Assembly: GCA_023055505.1 (NCBI GenBank)
Contig: JALIRH010000030.1
Location: forward strand, 5,576,001 to 5,640,000
Length of the DNA stretch: 64,000 nt
Reading direction: 5' to 3'
DNA from: Callipepla californica brunnescens
Taxonomy: Eukaryota > Chordata > Aves > Galliformes > Odontophoridae
The notes beneath the pieces were generated by a model that worked only from the letters and a program-made list of their open reading frames with translations, was not told the origin of the DNA and made no database searches. Positions 1 through 13,166 of the stretch are shown one piece after another. Positions within the stretch are counted from its first letter, which is position 1; each line of letters opens with the position of its first letter. Made by a program: the position numbers and the translations under genes.

Positions 1-1379
1 AATCTCTCAAGCACACCCTCACCACCTTACTTTCAGGAAAATGTGGAGCCCGGGGGGCCCTGCATCTCTCAAGTACTACTCAAACACCAGTTCTCTTGGT
101 GGGCTTTTCTCTAGAACCCCCTCACCATGTTATTTCTGGGAAAAAGAACCCATTGCACACATGGGTCATCTCCATAACTGCATGTGGGGAACTACTCGGG
201 GATCCCCTCACCCTTACTCTCCGTACGTGACAAGCTTCTGTCACGCTTTTGCAGGGGCAGTAAAAAGGAATGCATTGCTGCAATGCAGGGAACATGCAGC
301 TGGTCCCAATGGAGCCTGGATTGGGGGGAGCTCCTTGAGAATCACTCAGTGTGATGTTAGAAAGCAGCATCCCTTTATTCCTCAAGGTGCGCACTGGGCG
401 TCTTGACAAGCAAGCGCACCCTCGCAGAGTTCAGGTTCTGCATTTGAACCGTTCAGACAGACATCTGCTGTACGCTGGCATACATAGCCCTTCTTTTTCA
501 AGGTCTCACAGGTATGTGCTAATGTCCCTTTGGGCATGCTCAGTGGTATTCAGGGTTGAGTGCCCACCGACTTCTTCCCTTTTTCCACCATCAGCTTCAT
601 CCCTGAAACCTCTGACTCACTTGCATCCACTTTTTCCCAGTTTGGAAGATTTCCATTGATTATGAGACCACAGCACACAGCTTTTAAAAACAGTGTATAT
701 GGAACCTGAGCAAAATGTGCTTGCACGTATTGAGGCAATAAAGTATTCTATTGTGACTCCAGTGTTTCTTGTGAGGCAAAACCATTGAGGCAGAAAATAA
801 AATTCAATTACGTTCCCAGTGCAGAATTACTGGGACTGTTCACCCACAAAAGCTGAAATGGAAAGCTTTAGAAGTAGCACATATGCATTCTTTTTGCTAA
901 GGTAGTATACCAGTTCTTCAACTAATGTATTAATCCCTATGGCTAAGAAAACCAACCTATATCACCTGTATACAAACTCCCATGTATGCTGAGAGCAGTT
1001 CCTTCTGGGTGGCCTTACAGACTGTAGATATACACCAGCGAACATCAGAGCCGGCCCACGTACAGTAGAGATGGTCACCATGCTCACGCCTTCAAAGGAA
1101 GACCTAACAGAGAAACCGGGAGAAGTGGTTAGGACAAAACTCAACCAGCTGCAGGGAGATGCTGTCCTCTGGACCAGGGCAGACAGTGATTGCCTCTTGC
1201 TGAGACATGCTCAGGGCTGAGAGGAGTTAATGGAAAGAAATAAACAGTAAGTAGAGATGCCTGAGGACACGGATGTGCAAATGTCCCGAGCAAAGGAAAC
1301 AAAGACACCGCAGAAAGCAATGCTTCATTAGCATAACAAAACTCAGCCCCCACCCTTCTTTAACTGCCCCCTTTACTCC

Positions 1380-1770
1380 CTCCCCTCCTCCTGTCCCCGG
1401 GAGCAGATGTGAGCTGAGAATGAGCGGTGAAAGTGCCCGAGGCCTGGCAGCCGGCTCGGGGCGTGCTCGCTGTGGCACCTGAGCCTGTGCTGAAGCAGCC
1501 AGAGCCTGGCTGGAAGCCATCCGGGCAGCACCGCGGTGGCAGGAGGTGCACCAAGGCCGTCCTGCGGCCAGCTCCGGGCTGAGGGCACTCGGCATCCTGT
1601 GCTCTGCGCGACTCCAAGGAGCCCGGTTGCCTGCAACAGAGCTGGGAGCAGCCTGCTCTGCACCCAAGGTAGGTGCCCTTCGTGGTTCGTGCAGAGGAGC
1701 ACACGCTGCCAGCAGCACCGGGTGGGACCCTGGTCCCAACTCCATGTGCTGCCTGGCACGGCAGCTTTGC
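1380..1770 (+). promoter_or_regulatory. GC/CpG-rich promoter and probable noncoding exon 1, copy A
   Basis: This GC- and CpG-rich stretch is one of the best conserved parts of all three copies (B 25615-26010, C 49290-49670). It contains a conserved splice donor, AAG|GTAGGT, with the exon ending at 1668, which suits a noncoding first exon spliced to the start exon near 3567. No TATA box was identified. Promoter function is inferred from composition, conservation and position. Confidence 0.5.
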
Positions 1771-3546
1771 TGTGAGCACAGGAGGTCAGCGTACTCTGCT
1801 GCCTGGTTGTACCACCATGATACAGCGCAGCTCCCTCTGTGGACAGCACGAGAGGACCTTGATGCGCAGGTCAACACACATGGATTCCTATAAGCTTTAA
1901 AATACCTGGTGCTTTCTCTTGTGGGTCTTCATGGAAAGACTCTAATAAGCGGGGAATTGCCACTGTGTCAGCCCCTGAAGTACTGGGGACTGGGCGGTCT
2001 TTGCAGTGCGAACGTGTCCCAAGGGTTTTGTTCTGGCTGTCCCGGCAGCTGCAGATGCCTTTAGCACACAGCAGTGGGCCCCAAGCACATTGTCAGTGGA
2101 GCACGCTTTCATTTCAGGTCTTCCACCTCGTGCCGTAGTGACTTGCGGAAACAAACTCTAAAACCCAGAGTGAGGTGATAAGGCAGGTAAGGTTATTCAG
2201 CACTGCACTCACATGTCGGGTGCAAGGGGGATACCCTGTTAGAGACTATTATTTTATACCACTGCCTCAAAATCTGCTGATGAACATGTCCAAACTTGTC
2301 CAAGCTAGTCCTGGCCAGGGGTTGTGAAAGCCTTTGTCTAAGGGACAAGGAGATGGGCATGTCCGGGGACAATGAAAGAGAGACAAGCTGCCAATTAACA
2401 CCCTTTTGTGTGGTACTCATCTCTGTGAGGAGATAGACATCTGAGGAGACTATTGCCTGGCACGCTAGAATGGGAGCTTTCACATAGGCAAGAAAAATGG
2501 AGGATAAAAAGAGATATCGACCATGATAAGAATGTTCATGGTCAGTACAGGAGCTGAAATATTTCCTGTGACTTTTACCTTCTTTCTGGAATGCTACAGT
2601 CAGATAGAAGGTAACACCAGGAGGCTGATGATGAACGGTGTCTCATGGAATGTCTATGGTTAATGCTTAGTTATTTTATTATTTTATTTGGCCATGATTA
2701 ATTACGTGAGTGTTAGAGATTTGATTGCAAATTTAGGTTCTGTTCCCTGTTTATGTCTATTTCTGTTCTCCTTTCCTTCATATGCAGTTTCAAAACCTGG
2801 TATTTTGCATGTAACACCTCTCCCCTTACTTCCTTGTGTGGCCCTCATGACTTTGTCAATTTGTCACAGATGGATCCCAATACAATATACGATCCAAAGC
2901 TACCGAGAAGGAGGACTGTATTTATTGACAGACCACACATTTGCAGTACTGATTTAACAGTGTCTTAACAAGATTGGATTACACACACAACTACAGGAGC
3001 CCCTCCCATTGAGTCATGACGTCCAGGGTGGTCCCCCTGTCTATGTCAACTCCTGAACCCACAGAAATAAGGAGCCTTTATGGACCAGGATCCAGTTCTG
3101 GTCCCAGACTTGTTCACGGCTTTGTGTGTAAAGAATCATATGAGCTCAGTCTCAGATATAACCTTAGGGAAGGACACAAAGCTCCAAACTAAGCGTGAGT
3201 CTCTTACAGCAGATCAGCGTCTGCAAGGTGTGTGGACAAAAGGGGGTGAAAGATCTCTGCTAAGGTGTGACCTCGACCTGCTCTCTGTTTTGGGATGACT
3301 GTCTCCTTGTCGTGCTTTCTCTTTATTCCCACACTGTTCAACTCTCAGCTGTGTGTTCTTTCAGCCCCCCAGATTGTGATAGCTTTGTGATGATTACTGT
3401 CATTTAGCCAGAGTGCTAAGAGTGCTGTTGCTCATTGCCTTTCTGTGCAGGGTGTGGTGTGCCACACCCCAGGTGGCTCCGTACAGATGGTTTGGTGTGG
3501 GCAGGGGTTGGACAGAGACTGCTGCATTCAGTCACAGCTCTGCTGA

Positions 3547-4068
<522 letters not shown>

Positions 4069-4431
4069 TGACAAACTCCACAGTAGCAGCAACAAAAGAA
4101 ACACAGAGAAGCATGAGTTTCATAAGGGCTCATTGTGCTCAGCACTCTGATAATATCCCGGAGTTAGTGCTGGCCAGCAGGCATCAGCCAGGAGCGGAAG
4201 GACCATCTCCCTGCAGTCAGCTCTTTTTCTTTTAAAGAAAATATCTTTGCATGTTTTCAGAGATATTAAAGCAATCTTTGCTCCAAAGGAAGCTGCTGTG
4301 TTTCGTGCCAGTGTCATTCAGGCCCTTAATGTTATTTCACCGTGGGGAGGGACATAGCGCAAATTTGCTGGACAAGCAGCTGTGACAGAATGATGGAAAA
4401 GCTCTCCTTTCTCCTATTTCTATTGTTGCAG

Positions 4432-4542
4432 CTCCACTTCCAGGCCCCAAACCCATGGTGATCTCCCTGCTTGAAGAAGGAGAAGAGCCCTGGATCCCAG
4501 ATGTGGGTAGCCCTGAGGTCTTGGCGGGAGATGTCAGCCCAG
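4432..4542 (+). other. KRAB-B-like exon, copy A
   Basis: A 111-bp exon after a TATTGTTGCAG acceptor and before AG|GTGAG. It encodes a B-box-like stretch containing PKPMVISLLEEGEEPW. The same length and phase occur in B (23065-23175) and C (52071-52181). Confidence 0.85.
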
Positions 4543-4918
4543 GTGAGTTGGTGGAGGGAAGGAGGAAGTTGAGGCCATAAAAGCTATCACTAGGAGAGTA
4601 GTATCTGGGGCACTGTGTGCTATTTCTGTTTTTCCTTTGTCATCCATCCAGTGCTGGGATAAGAAACCCAAGGAAGGGTCTGCAGGAAGGTGGTGTGGTC
4701 AACACCACCAGTGTGGTGACAGTGTGGTAGCATCTCCAATGAAGAAATCAGAAGAGATTTGCATGTGGATCAGGAGCAAGTTCACAGCGAGCACATCAAG
4801 ACACACCAGGGAAAGCATATCTTAAAGGCATCAGGGAACCCACAGGACTTCAGTACAGGTCAAAGGCAGCATGAAGACGCCAGGAGTAAGGATGTGTGCC
4901 AGAGGGAAAAGCAGAATC

Positions 4919-5673
4919 CATGCCCTGAGTGTGAGAAAAGCTTTAAAATAAATTCCAGAGTCATTAAGCACCTGTGCGTACACTCAACAAAGAGACTGTA
5001 CAAGTGCTCTGAGTGTGGGAAGATGTTCAAATGGAGATCCCTTCTCTTCAAGCACCAGCGCATCCACACAGGAGAGAGACCATATAAGTGCTCTGAGTGT
5101 GGGAAGAGCTTCAAATGCAGTTATGAACTGAAGCTGCACTAGCGGAGGCACACAGAAGAGAGACCCTATAAGTGCTCAAACTGTGGGAAGAGCTTCAAAA
5201 GCAGTTCTGAATTGAAGCGGCACCAGTAGAGCCACACAGGAGAGAGACCATATAATTGCTCTCAGTGTGGGAAGAGCTTCAAAAGCAGTTCTGATTTAAA
5301 GCTGCACCAGCGGTGGCACACAGAAGAGAGACCATTTAAATGCTCTGAGTGTGGGAAGAGCTTCAAAAGGACGTCTGATTTGAAGCAGCACCAGTGCAGC
5401 CACACGGACGAGAAACCATATATGTGCTCAGAGTGTGACAAGAACTTCATAAGCAGTTCTAAACTGAAGGTGCACCAGCGCAGCCACACAGGAGAGAGAC
5501 CATATAATTGCTCTGAGTGTCGGAAAAGCTTCAAAAGCAGTTCTAATTTGAAGGTGCATGTCCATATCCATACAGGAGAGAAACCTTGTAAGTGCTCTGA
5601 GTGTGACAAGAGCTTTAGTAGCAGTTCTCATCTCAAATCCCACAAGCACAGACACACCACTGACAGACTGTAG
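4919..5673 (+). pseudogene. C2H2 zinc-finger array, copy A (nine units, two nonsense mutations)
   Basis: Nine C-X2-C...H-X3-H units with mostly TGERP-type linkers, ending HTTDRL-stop. Predicted DNA-contact residues (-1,2,3,6) for units 2 to 9 are W/S/L/K, C/Y/E/L, S/S/E/R, S/S/D/L, R/S/D/Q, S/S/K/V, S/S/N/V and S/S/H/S. Unit 1 is atypical but keeps both Cys and both His. Stops lie in units 3 and 4; the run from 5230 to the terminal TAG stays open. Confidence 0.85.
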
Positions 5674-6533
5674 AAGCACCTTCAGAATATGAGAACCCTC
5701 AGAAACAGTTCCAGCCACGTTTCCTACCAGCACATGCACACTGCAGACAGAGCCTGCAATGCCCCAGACATGGAGTAGCTTCAACCAGAGCCACAGCCTG
5801 GTTACCCACTGTGGCTGTGTGTGGTGATGAACCACACAGTTCCATTGTCCCAAGGGCGAGATGGGCTCCAACCACTGCTCGAACCCGGATCATGTAGAAA
5901 GGGATCCACTCAGGGCAGGGGCCACAGAAATGCCAGCACCGCAGGAAGAGCTTCATCCAGAGCTCTGTCCACACTGAATGTTGCCCAGTGCTCGTGAGGG
6001 GAATGCCCTGCAAGCGTCTGTGCTGCAGGAAGAATTTCTCTCAGGGCTGACTTCTCATTTCTCATCGGAAAACCCCCAGTACTGAGACCTTGAGAATGCT
6101 GGAGAACTCAGCATGAGAGAGACCCAGATGCTTCTCCCCCCACAGGAAGAGTTTGCAAAGGAGTTGGCTTTGCTGGAACCTTGTGCAAAAGGGAATTATC
6201 CCAGGAGTTTCAGATGGCCTTTCCTTGCTAACAAAAATATTCTCTCACCATGTCTGCTTCTCTCCTATGCTCTTCCTGCAAGCAGCTTTTGGATGCCATC
6301 TCCTAAGGAAAATCAGCTGTGTCTGGTTGCTCTGTGTGTCTGTGTGCATGTGCTGCTCTCAGAAGTTTCTGAGTGCACTGTGGAATGAAATACAAGGGTC
6401 AGGAATGAAGTAACGTGGCTCGTGGAAGTTTTCTGAAAATAAGCTGTAGTTGATGGGGAAGGGGGTGAATAAAGTAGGAGAGTTGTTCTGGACCTTTTGT
6501 CACTGTAGTCTTGCTTTTTGTTCTGAAAATAAA
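5674..6533 (+). other. 3' UTR with candidate poly(A) signals, copy A
   Basis: No protein-coding signal. AATAAA at 6468-6473 and 6528-6533 are both conserved, inverted, in block B (17706-17711 and 17647-17652), which suggests the ancestral gene ended here. Confidence 0.5.
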
Positions 6534-7449
6534 AGACCACTTCTGGATTAAAGAATGGTACAAGGAAGTTTGATTTTGGTGCTGACTCCAGTCCACTGCT
6601 TTCATCACAGGGAGGCATTACTTTCACACAAGCAATGTCATTCCTTTTCACAGTGCTGCACACTGCTTCTACGCCCCTTCTCAAAAGGTTTAATCAGGAG
6701 CTCAGAGCAGCTGTGAGACACCAAGCTTTGCTTGGCTCCACTGGATCTACAAAAAACTGAGCTTGTTTCTCCTAAGTGCAGCATCCCATGTCTCAGGAAG
6801 TGGTGGGAGCAGAAGGCAGTGCAAAGCCACAGGGTGCACAAGCAGCTTATCCCTGCAGCACAGAGGTTTCAGAGTGCTCTCCAGTGCATGCTTGCCTCTT
6901 TTCTGAGCTTGAAGGTCTTTGCTTTGACCTTGGGAAAGTGTCCACAAGACCTCCTGAAGAACGGCCACCACATATGCCTGGCTCAGCTCAAGCTCCTGAG
7001 GTCAGTTTGCAGGAAGCGCAGGTTGATTTTGGTGAGCTGGTGAAGCCAGCAGGAGCCTGCCCATGTCCTCTGGAGCTGTGAGTTTCTCTGTAGGATCCCT
7101 GAGCACTCCCTGTAAACCTCAATGAGATGATTCTTGCAGTACAGCAAAGCGCTGCTTCCTCCATCTCAGGGAGCAGGGGCCTGGTGTGGTGTAGGAGTGG
7201 TAAAGCAGAGCCCTGGGGGTTGTTGGAATACAAAGCAGCAAGGGAAATGCCTGTGGAAGAGGCAAGCAGCTTGGAGGCTTAAGAATCCGCAGCAAGAGGA
7301 GAGAGTTGCTGAGGCAAGAGGTGAGATGATTTACATTTCAGCTGCATTCAATTAATTCCTGACCTACAGCATTGCTCATGTGTTTCCCCATTCCTTTCGG
7401 GATTCCCCAAGAAGTGTTCTGACTACTTGGTGTTTTCATCATTTTGTGC

Positions 7450-7910
7450 CATTATTTCTTCCCAGGTGCAGGACTCTACACTTGCTCTTGTTGAACCTCA
7501 CCACATTCCACTCTGCCCAACTCCACACTCTGTCCAAGCCTTACAGAATGGTGGCACAGCTTTCTGCTATGGCAGCCACTCCTCCCAGCTTTGTACTTTC
7601 TGACAGTGCCCTCTGTGCCTATATGCAGGTCACTGATAAAGATGCCGAATAAGAGCAGACGCAGCACCAGCCTCTAAGGAACACCACCAGCTACACGCCT
7701 CCAACTAGACTCTGCCCCGCTGATGACAACCATCTGAGCTCTGCCACTCAGCCAGTTCTCAATCCACCTCACTCTCCATTCATCTATCCCATGCTTCCTG
7801 TGGCCTCATTACAAGGATGCTGTGGGAGACCATGTGAAAAGCCTTTGCTAAAGTCCAGGTACACAACATCCAATAATCTCTGCCCATATGCCCAACCACT
7901 GTAGAAGTAG
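7450..7910 (-). mobile_element. CR1 LINE fragment (reverse transcriptase region)
   Basis: Read on the minus strand, the segment carries the CR1 RT track: the TTTAGCAAAGGCTTT stretch (FSKAF) near 7845, and the FNKSKCRVLH-like stretch near 7475. It is internally decayed and lacks both ends. It begins where the A/B duplication similarity stops. Confidence 0.75.
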
Positions 7911-8914
7911 GTTGGGTATAGTAGGTGGTAGAAGTCCACCACGATGGACAACCATGTACTACAATGCAGTAAAAATTAATTTGTTCCACAGAGAATGAAC
8001 AATGAGTGGGTCTGAATGTACTGGGGTTGGAGGGGAGGTGAGTGGAAACACTTTTGTTTCTTGTTCTTTCTTATTTACACCCTTTCCTTTTGGCTACCAT
8101 GCAGAAAGTCTTTGTAATTTGCAATGTAAGTAGGTTGTTGGGCCCTTATTCATACTGATGAGTTCTGTTCTGTTTCCGTAGCTTGGAATGGTTGGAAGTC
8201 AGAGACGGACTCACCTTTTTTCATTTCCATATGATTTCTGCGCAACTTTTGCATGGAGTATTAGTACTGTTTGATCGCCTCGCTCCTTAAGGTAATTTCA
8301 CATTGCTTCCCTAAAGATTAAGAGACTAAATAAGCTTTGAAAGTTTCAATTTCCTGCATACAATCAAGTAAAAATATAGATATCTATTTTTTCCATCATT
8401 CATCATAATTGTAGTGACAGAAGTCATATAAAAGCTACAATTACCTCAGACACACCAAAAGTCATTCCTTGGGAGAAATAAGAGTACAACACACCTCTAT
8501 CATTCTTCTGTATATCAGTCAAACTGTTCATGAAGTGTCATGCAAACTCAACACCCCGAGGTTCAGCTGTGTAAGAGTGCTGACAGAACATTTTGAAGTC
8601 CCTGGAGGAGCATTTGCAGGTTGAATGCCCAGCAGCACACTCATCTTCAAAGTTAACAACCATAGAAACAAATTCTGAATTTAACAGGAAGTTACAAAAA
8701 GAGAGCAAACATTACAGAAGAGGGACTTTTTTTGTGAACTGCACCCAACTTCTGAATTCTGTTTAGACAGGTCTGGAACATCAGGAAAAACCAATGTCTT
8801 GGTGTCACTGTAAAACTTATCCAGTGAAAAAAACAAACAGAAGACAAAAAACAAATTTGTGGTGAGAACTTTTCCAGAAGAAATCTCCCACATACAGTTT
8901 CATGGAGGAAAGCA
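7911..8914. other. No feature recognised
   Basis: About 1 kb, AT-rich, without a convincing reading frame, tandem repeat or known element. Short open frames show no family resemblance. It may be old decayed repeat. Confidence 0.4.
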
Positions 8915-9345
8915 AGTACGAGTGTGTTCAACGTTGGGCCCTTCACTGCAAGAAAGACATCAAGGCGCTGGAATGTCAAGGGCAACAAAGCTGGTGAGGG
9001 TCTTGAGCACAGGCCTTACGAGGAGTAGTTGAGGGAGCTGGGATTGTTAAGTCTGGAGAAGAGGAGGCTCAGGGGAGACCTTATTGCTCTCTATAACTAC
9101 CTGAAGGGAGGCTGTGGTGAGCTGGGGTTCAGCCTTCTGTCATGTAACTAGTGATAGGATGAAAGCGAATGGCTTCAAATTAGACCAGGGGCGACTCAGA
9201 CCAGACATAGGAAACAGTTCTCCAAAAGAGTGCTCAGGCACTGGAATGGGCTGCCCAGGGAGGTGGAGGAGTCGCTGACCCTGGAGGTGTTCAAGGAATA
9301 TTTAGATGCTGTCTTGAGGGACATGGTTTAGTGAGAATTACTGGT
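8915..9345 (+). mobile_element. CR1 LINE fragment (3' end of ORF2)
   Basis: The segment matches the last ~430 bp of ORF2 of the CR1 at 18946-22467 (compare 21930-22357), for example the stretches encoding ERLRELG and RHWNGLP. It is clearly diverged with several stops, so it is old. Confidence 0.85.
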
Positions 9346-9810
9346 GATAAGTAGAACTGAACGGCCACGTTCCTGAACTGCAGATCCTGAACATTTGAGC
9401 AAGCCTTTTAAAAACCTGAAGTCAGAAGCACAGCCCAAGTATGTGAGGGTGTTAGCGGGCCCTGCCAAGAGCCGTCACTGAAGAGATCACAGAGGGCATG
9501 AAGTGAGGTGATTGTTTGAGAGGGCTGGTGAAGCAGGAAATGGCATGCATTAGACAGAGGCGAAAAATCAAATGTGGAGGTGGCTCTGAAAGCTGTTGAT
9601 GCATTTCATTCAGCAGGATGGCCACGCACTGGCCCTGCACTCCTGCATGTCTCACAAACCCTTCCTTCTTCCATTGTGGTGATGAACCCCCACTCCAGGA
9701 GAATTAGGGTTCTTCCCTGATTGTGACTGCTACTGGAAGTCCACTGAAGTGTGGGAGGTAAAAGAGAGGAGAAGATCAAGGTCATAATTATGACCTTCTC
9801 TTATGAAATA
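9346..9810. other. No feature recognised
   Basis: About 460 bp between a CR1 fragment and a family 2 LTR, with no supported gene or repeat. Confidence 0.4.
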
Positions 9811-10236
9811 TGTCATGGTTTTATGATTTTTGATATTGGTATTTCACATTATAACATCATGTAGTGCATTGAGAATTAAAGTGTTCATGCTCCTGCACCA
9901 TGGATCACCGATAGTTCTGGGTATAGCTCTCTCAGAAGAGAGGAAGAACTACTTTAAATAGAAGACTTAGCATTGTTTTTTATTTCTATGGTTTTCTGCT
10001 CAGAGACTGCGTGTCACGAGATGCTCTCATTCCTTTGGGGATCGACCCATCTTCGGGTGCTCGCTGCCATCTCACGCTCAGCGTTTATCATAAGGCCTTT
10101 GGAATATTAGACACACACTCGTGCTCATTATATATCATTTATGAGTTTTAATTACAACTGTATTGCATATATTGTATTTTATGTATTATATTGTGTTACT
10201 TGGCTTTCCAATATCTTATTTACTAAATTAGTTAGG
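9811..10236 (+). mobile_element. Family 2 (ERVL-like) LTR, truncated in U5, plus strand
   Basis: Starts TGTCATGGTTTTATGA and follows the family 2 LTR (compare 46944 onward): the ACATCATGTAGTGCATT block, the GGTGCTCGCTGCC block and the ATTATATTGTGTTA stretch. It breaks off in U5 near 10236 and is joined head to head to a minus-strand pol of the same family. It is much more diverged than the LTRs at 35318 and 41136. Confidence 0.8.
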
Positions 10237-12831
10237 ACTGTTGTGATTGATGGATCCTCGAGTGTTGACCAACCAGGTGGCTTCTGAAGCCAAATGCTTC
10301 TCCCAGTGCTTAAATGTTCCGCCACCCATTGCTTTCAACATGGTTTTTAACAACCCATTGTATCTTTCAGTCTTACCAGAAGCTGGTGCGTGATAGGGGA
10401 TATGATAAATCCACTCAATGCCATGATCTTTGGCCCAAGTATTTACAAGAGAATTTTTAAAACGAGTTCCATTATCAGACTCAATTCTTTCTGGAGTACC
10501 ATGTCGCCACAGGACTTGTTTCTCCAGACCTAGAATGGTGTTTCGGGCGGTAGCATGGGGTACTGCATATGTTTCAAGCCACCCAGTGGTCGCCACCACC
10601 ATGGTGAGCACATAACGCTTACCACTGCGAGATCACGGCAAGGTGATATAATCAACCTGCCACGCCTCCCCATATTTATACTTTTGCCATCGCCCTTCCT
10701 CCCAAAGAGGTTTCATCCTCTTGGCTTGTTTAATTGCGGCGCATGTATCACAGTCATGGATCACCTGTGCAATGGCATCCATAGTTAAGTCCACCCCTCG
10801 GTCTCTAGCCCACTTATATGTTGCATCCCTTCCTTGATGGCCCGAGGTCTCATGGGCCCACCGAACTAGAAATAACTCACTCTTATGTTGCCAGTCCAAG
10901 TCTACTTGTGTCACCTTAACTTTGGCAGCTCGATCTACCTGGCGCTTGTTTTGTTGTTCTTCAGTTGCCTGGCTCTTAGGAACATGAGCATCTACATAGC
11001 GCACCTTTACAACCATATTATTTACTCGGGCAGCAATATCTTTCCACAGTTCAGCAGCCCAAATAGGTTTACCCTTCTGTTGACAGCCATTTTGTCCCCA
11101 TTGCTGTAACCACCCCCATAAGGCATTTGCCACCATCCATGAGTCAGTGTAAAGATAAAGCACTGGCCACCTCTCACGTTCAGCAATATCTAAGGCCAGT
11201 TGGACAGCCTTTACTTCGGCAAATTGGCTTGACTCTCCTTTTCCTTCTGTGGCCTCTGCAACCCATCATGTGGGGCTCCACGCAGCAGATTTCCATCTGC
11301 GATGCTTTACCACAGTGTGACATGATCCATCTGTGAACAGGGCATATCTCTTTTCATTGTCTGGTAGTTCATTATATGGTGGGGCTTCTTTAGCACGTGA
11401 TACCTCCTCTGCTGGGGTTGTTCCAAACTTTTTACCTTCAGGCCAGTCCATGATCACTTCTAGGATTCCTGGATGACTGAGGTTTCCCATCCGAGCTTGC
11501 TGTGTAATCAGTGCAATCCACTTACTCCAAGTGGCACCAGTAGCATGATGGGTGGAGGGAACCTTTCCTTTGAACATCCAGTTCAGCACTGGTAGTCGAG
11601 GTGCCAGAAGGAGCTGCGTTTCAGTACCGATTACTTCGGAAGCAGCTCGAACCCCCTCGTACGTGGCTAAGATCTCCTTTTCAGTTGGAGTGTAGCACTC
11701 CTCAGACCCCCTGTACGCTCTGCTCCAAAATCCCAGGGGTCGGCCTCGGGTCTCTCTAGAGGCTCTTTGCCACAGACTCCAAGTGGGACCTTCCTTTCCA
11801 GCAGCAGTGTAGAGGATGTTCTTTACATCATGTCCCATCCACACTAGCCCCAGGGCCACGGCACGGGCTATCTCCTGCTTAATTTGCTCAAAAGCCTGCT
11901 GCTGCTCAGGACCCCATACAAAATCATTCTTCTTCCGCGTCACCCGAAAGAGAGGGCTCACAATGAGACTGTAGTTTGGAACATGCATTCTCCAAAAGCC
12001 CACTACACCCAGAAAAGCTTGAGTCTCTGTCTTATTGGTGGGTGGAGACATTGCAGTAATTTTGTCAATCACAACTGCTGGGATGTGACGACGTCCATGT
12101 TGCCACTTTATACCAAGGAACTGAATTTCCTGTGCAGGCCCTTTCACTTTGCCTCGCTTAATAGCAAAGCCAGCTCTCAGGAGGATCTGGATTATTCTCT
12201 CTTCTTTCTTGAAAAATTCCTCTGCTGTAGAACCCCACACACTGATATCATCAATGTCTTGTAAGTGCTCAGGAGCACCGCCCTGTTCCAATGCAGTTTG
12301 GATCAACCCATGGCAAATGGTTGGGCTGTGCTTCCACCCCTGGGGCAAACGGTTCCAGGTGTACTGAACGCCCCTCCAGGTGAAGGCAAACTGCGGCCTG
12401 CATTCTGTGGCCAAAGGAATTGAAAAGAAGGCATTAGCAATGTCAGTGGTGGCATACCACTTGGCTGCTTTTGACTCCAGTTCATACTGGAGTTGAAGCA
12501 TGTCCGGCACAGCAGCACTCAGTGGAGGTGTGACTTCATTCAGGCCACGGTCATCTACCGTCAGCCTCCATTCTCCACCGGCTTTACGCACTGGCCACCT
12601 ATGGCTGCTAAACGGTGAGTGGGTTTTGATGATCACTCCCTGGCTCTTTAGCTGACGAATGAGATTATGAATGGGGAGCAAGGAATCCCTGTTGGTGCGG
12701 TGCTGCCGTCTGTGCACTGTTTTTATAGCAATCGGGACCTGTTGTTCCTCCACTTGTAGCAACCCCACAACAGACGGATCTTCTGACAGGCCAGGATAAG
12801 CAGACAGCTGCTCAATGTTATCTATGTCCAC
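10228..12831 (-). pseudogene. pol: ERVL-like (family 2) pol remnant, minus strand
   Basis: One continuous frame covers RT, RNase H and integrase, interrupted only by in-frame TGA codons at 11266-11268 and 10633-10635. RT shows SPFSSHRWPVRKA and the catalytic-loop remnant DIDD in place of YIDD; the conserved VDYRG reads VDDRG. RNase H retains LFTDGSC and YTDSW. Integrase keeps an HHCC region, QVDY, ESDNGTRF and GKTERYNG. Its 3' end is lost at the junction with the plus-strand LTR near 10236. The changed RT residues and stops make it inactive. It is homologous to 38230-40800. Confidence 0.9.
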
Positions 12832-12837
12832 AGCAGC

Positions 12838-13146
12838 TCATCGATACCCCTTGAGATCCTTAAAATATCCCCTTCTGAGGTAATAAAGTATACATGGAGC
12901 CCCTGGACCAGTCACAATAAGATGATTTTGCCAATCTTTACCAGTGAGACTTATTTCAGCCTCCAGCTTGGTCAACTCTTGGGAACAGCCAGTCACCCCA
13001 GAAATTAAATCTGTCCCTTGGTGACTCGAGGGCATTAGAGTGCATTGTGCACCAGTGTCCACTAATGCCTTATATTTCTGTGGTTCTGATGGTCCATGGC
13101 CATCGAATCCACACAGTCCAATACACTCTGTTATTCCTTTCCCCAC
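12838..13146 (-). pseudogene. pro: ERVL-like (family 2) aspartic protease remnant
   Basis: Carries the retropepsin motif ALVDTGAQCTLMPSS and the downstream ISLTGKDW and GAPCIL blocks. The frame is shared with pol and separated from it by a TGA at 12838-12840, where copy 2a has TGG. The usual GIDYLRRG-type stretch reads YYLRRG. Confidence 0.85.
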
Positions 13147-13166
13147 ACCTGGCTGGGGGGTACGGG

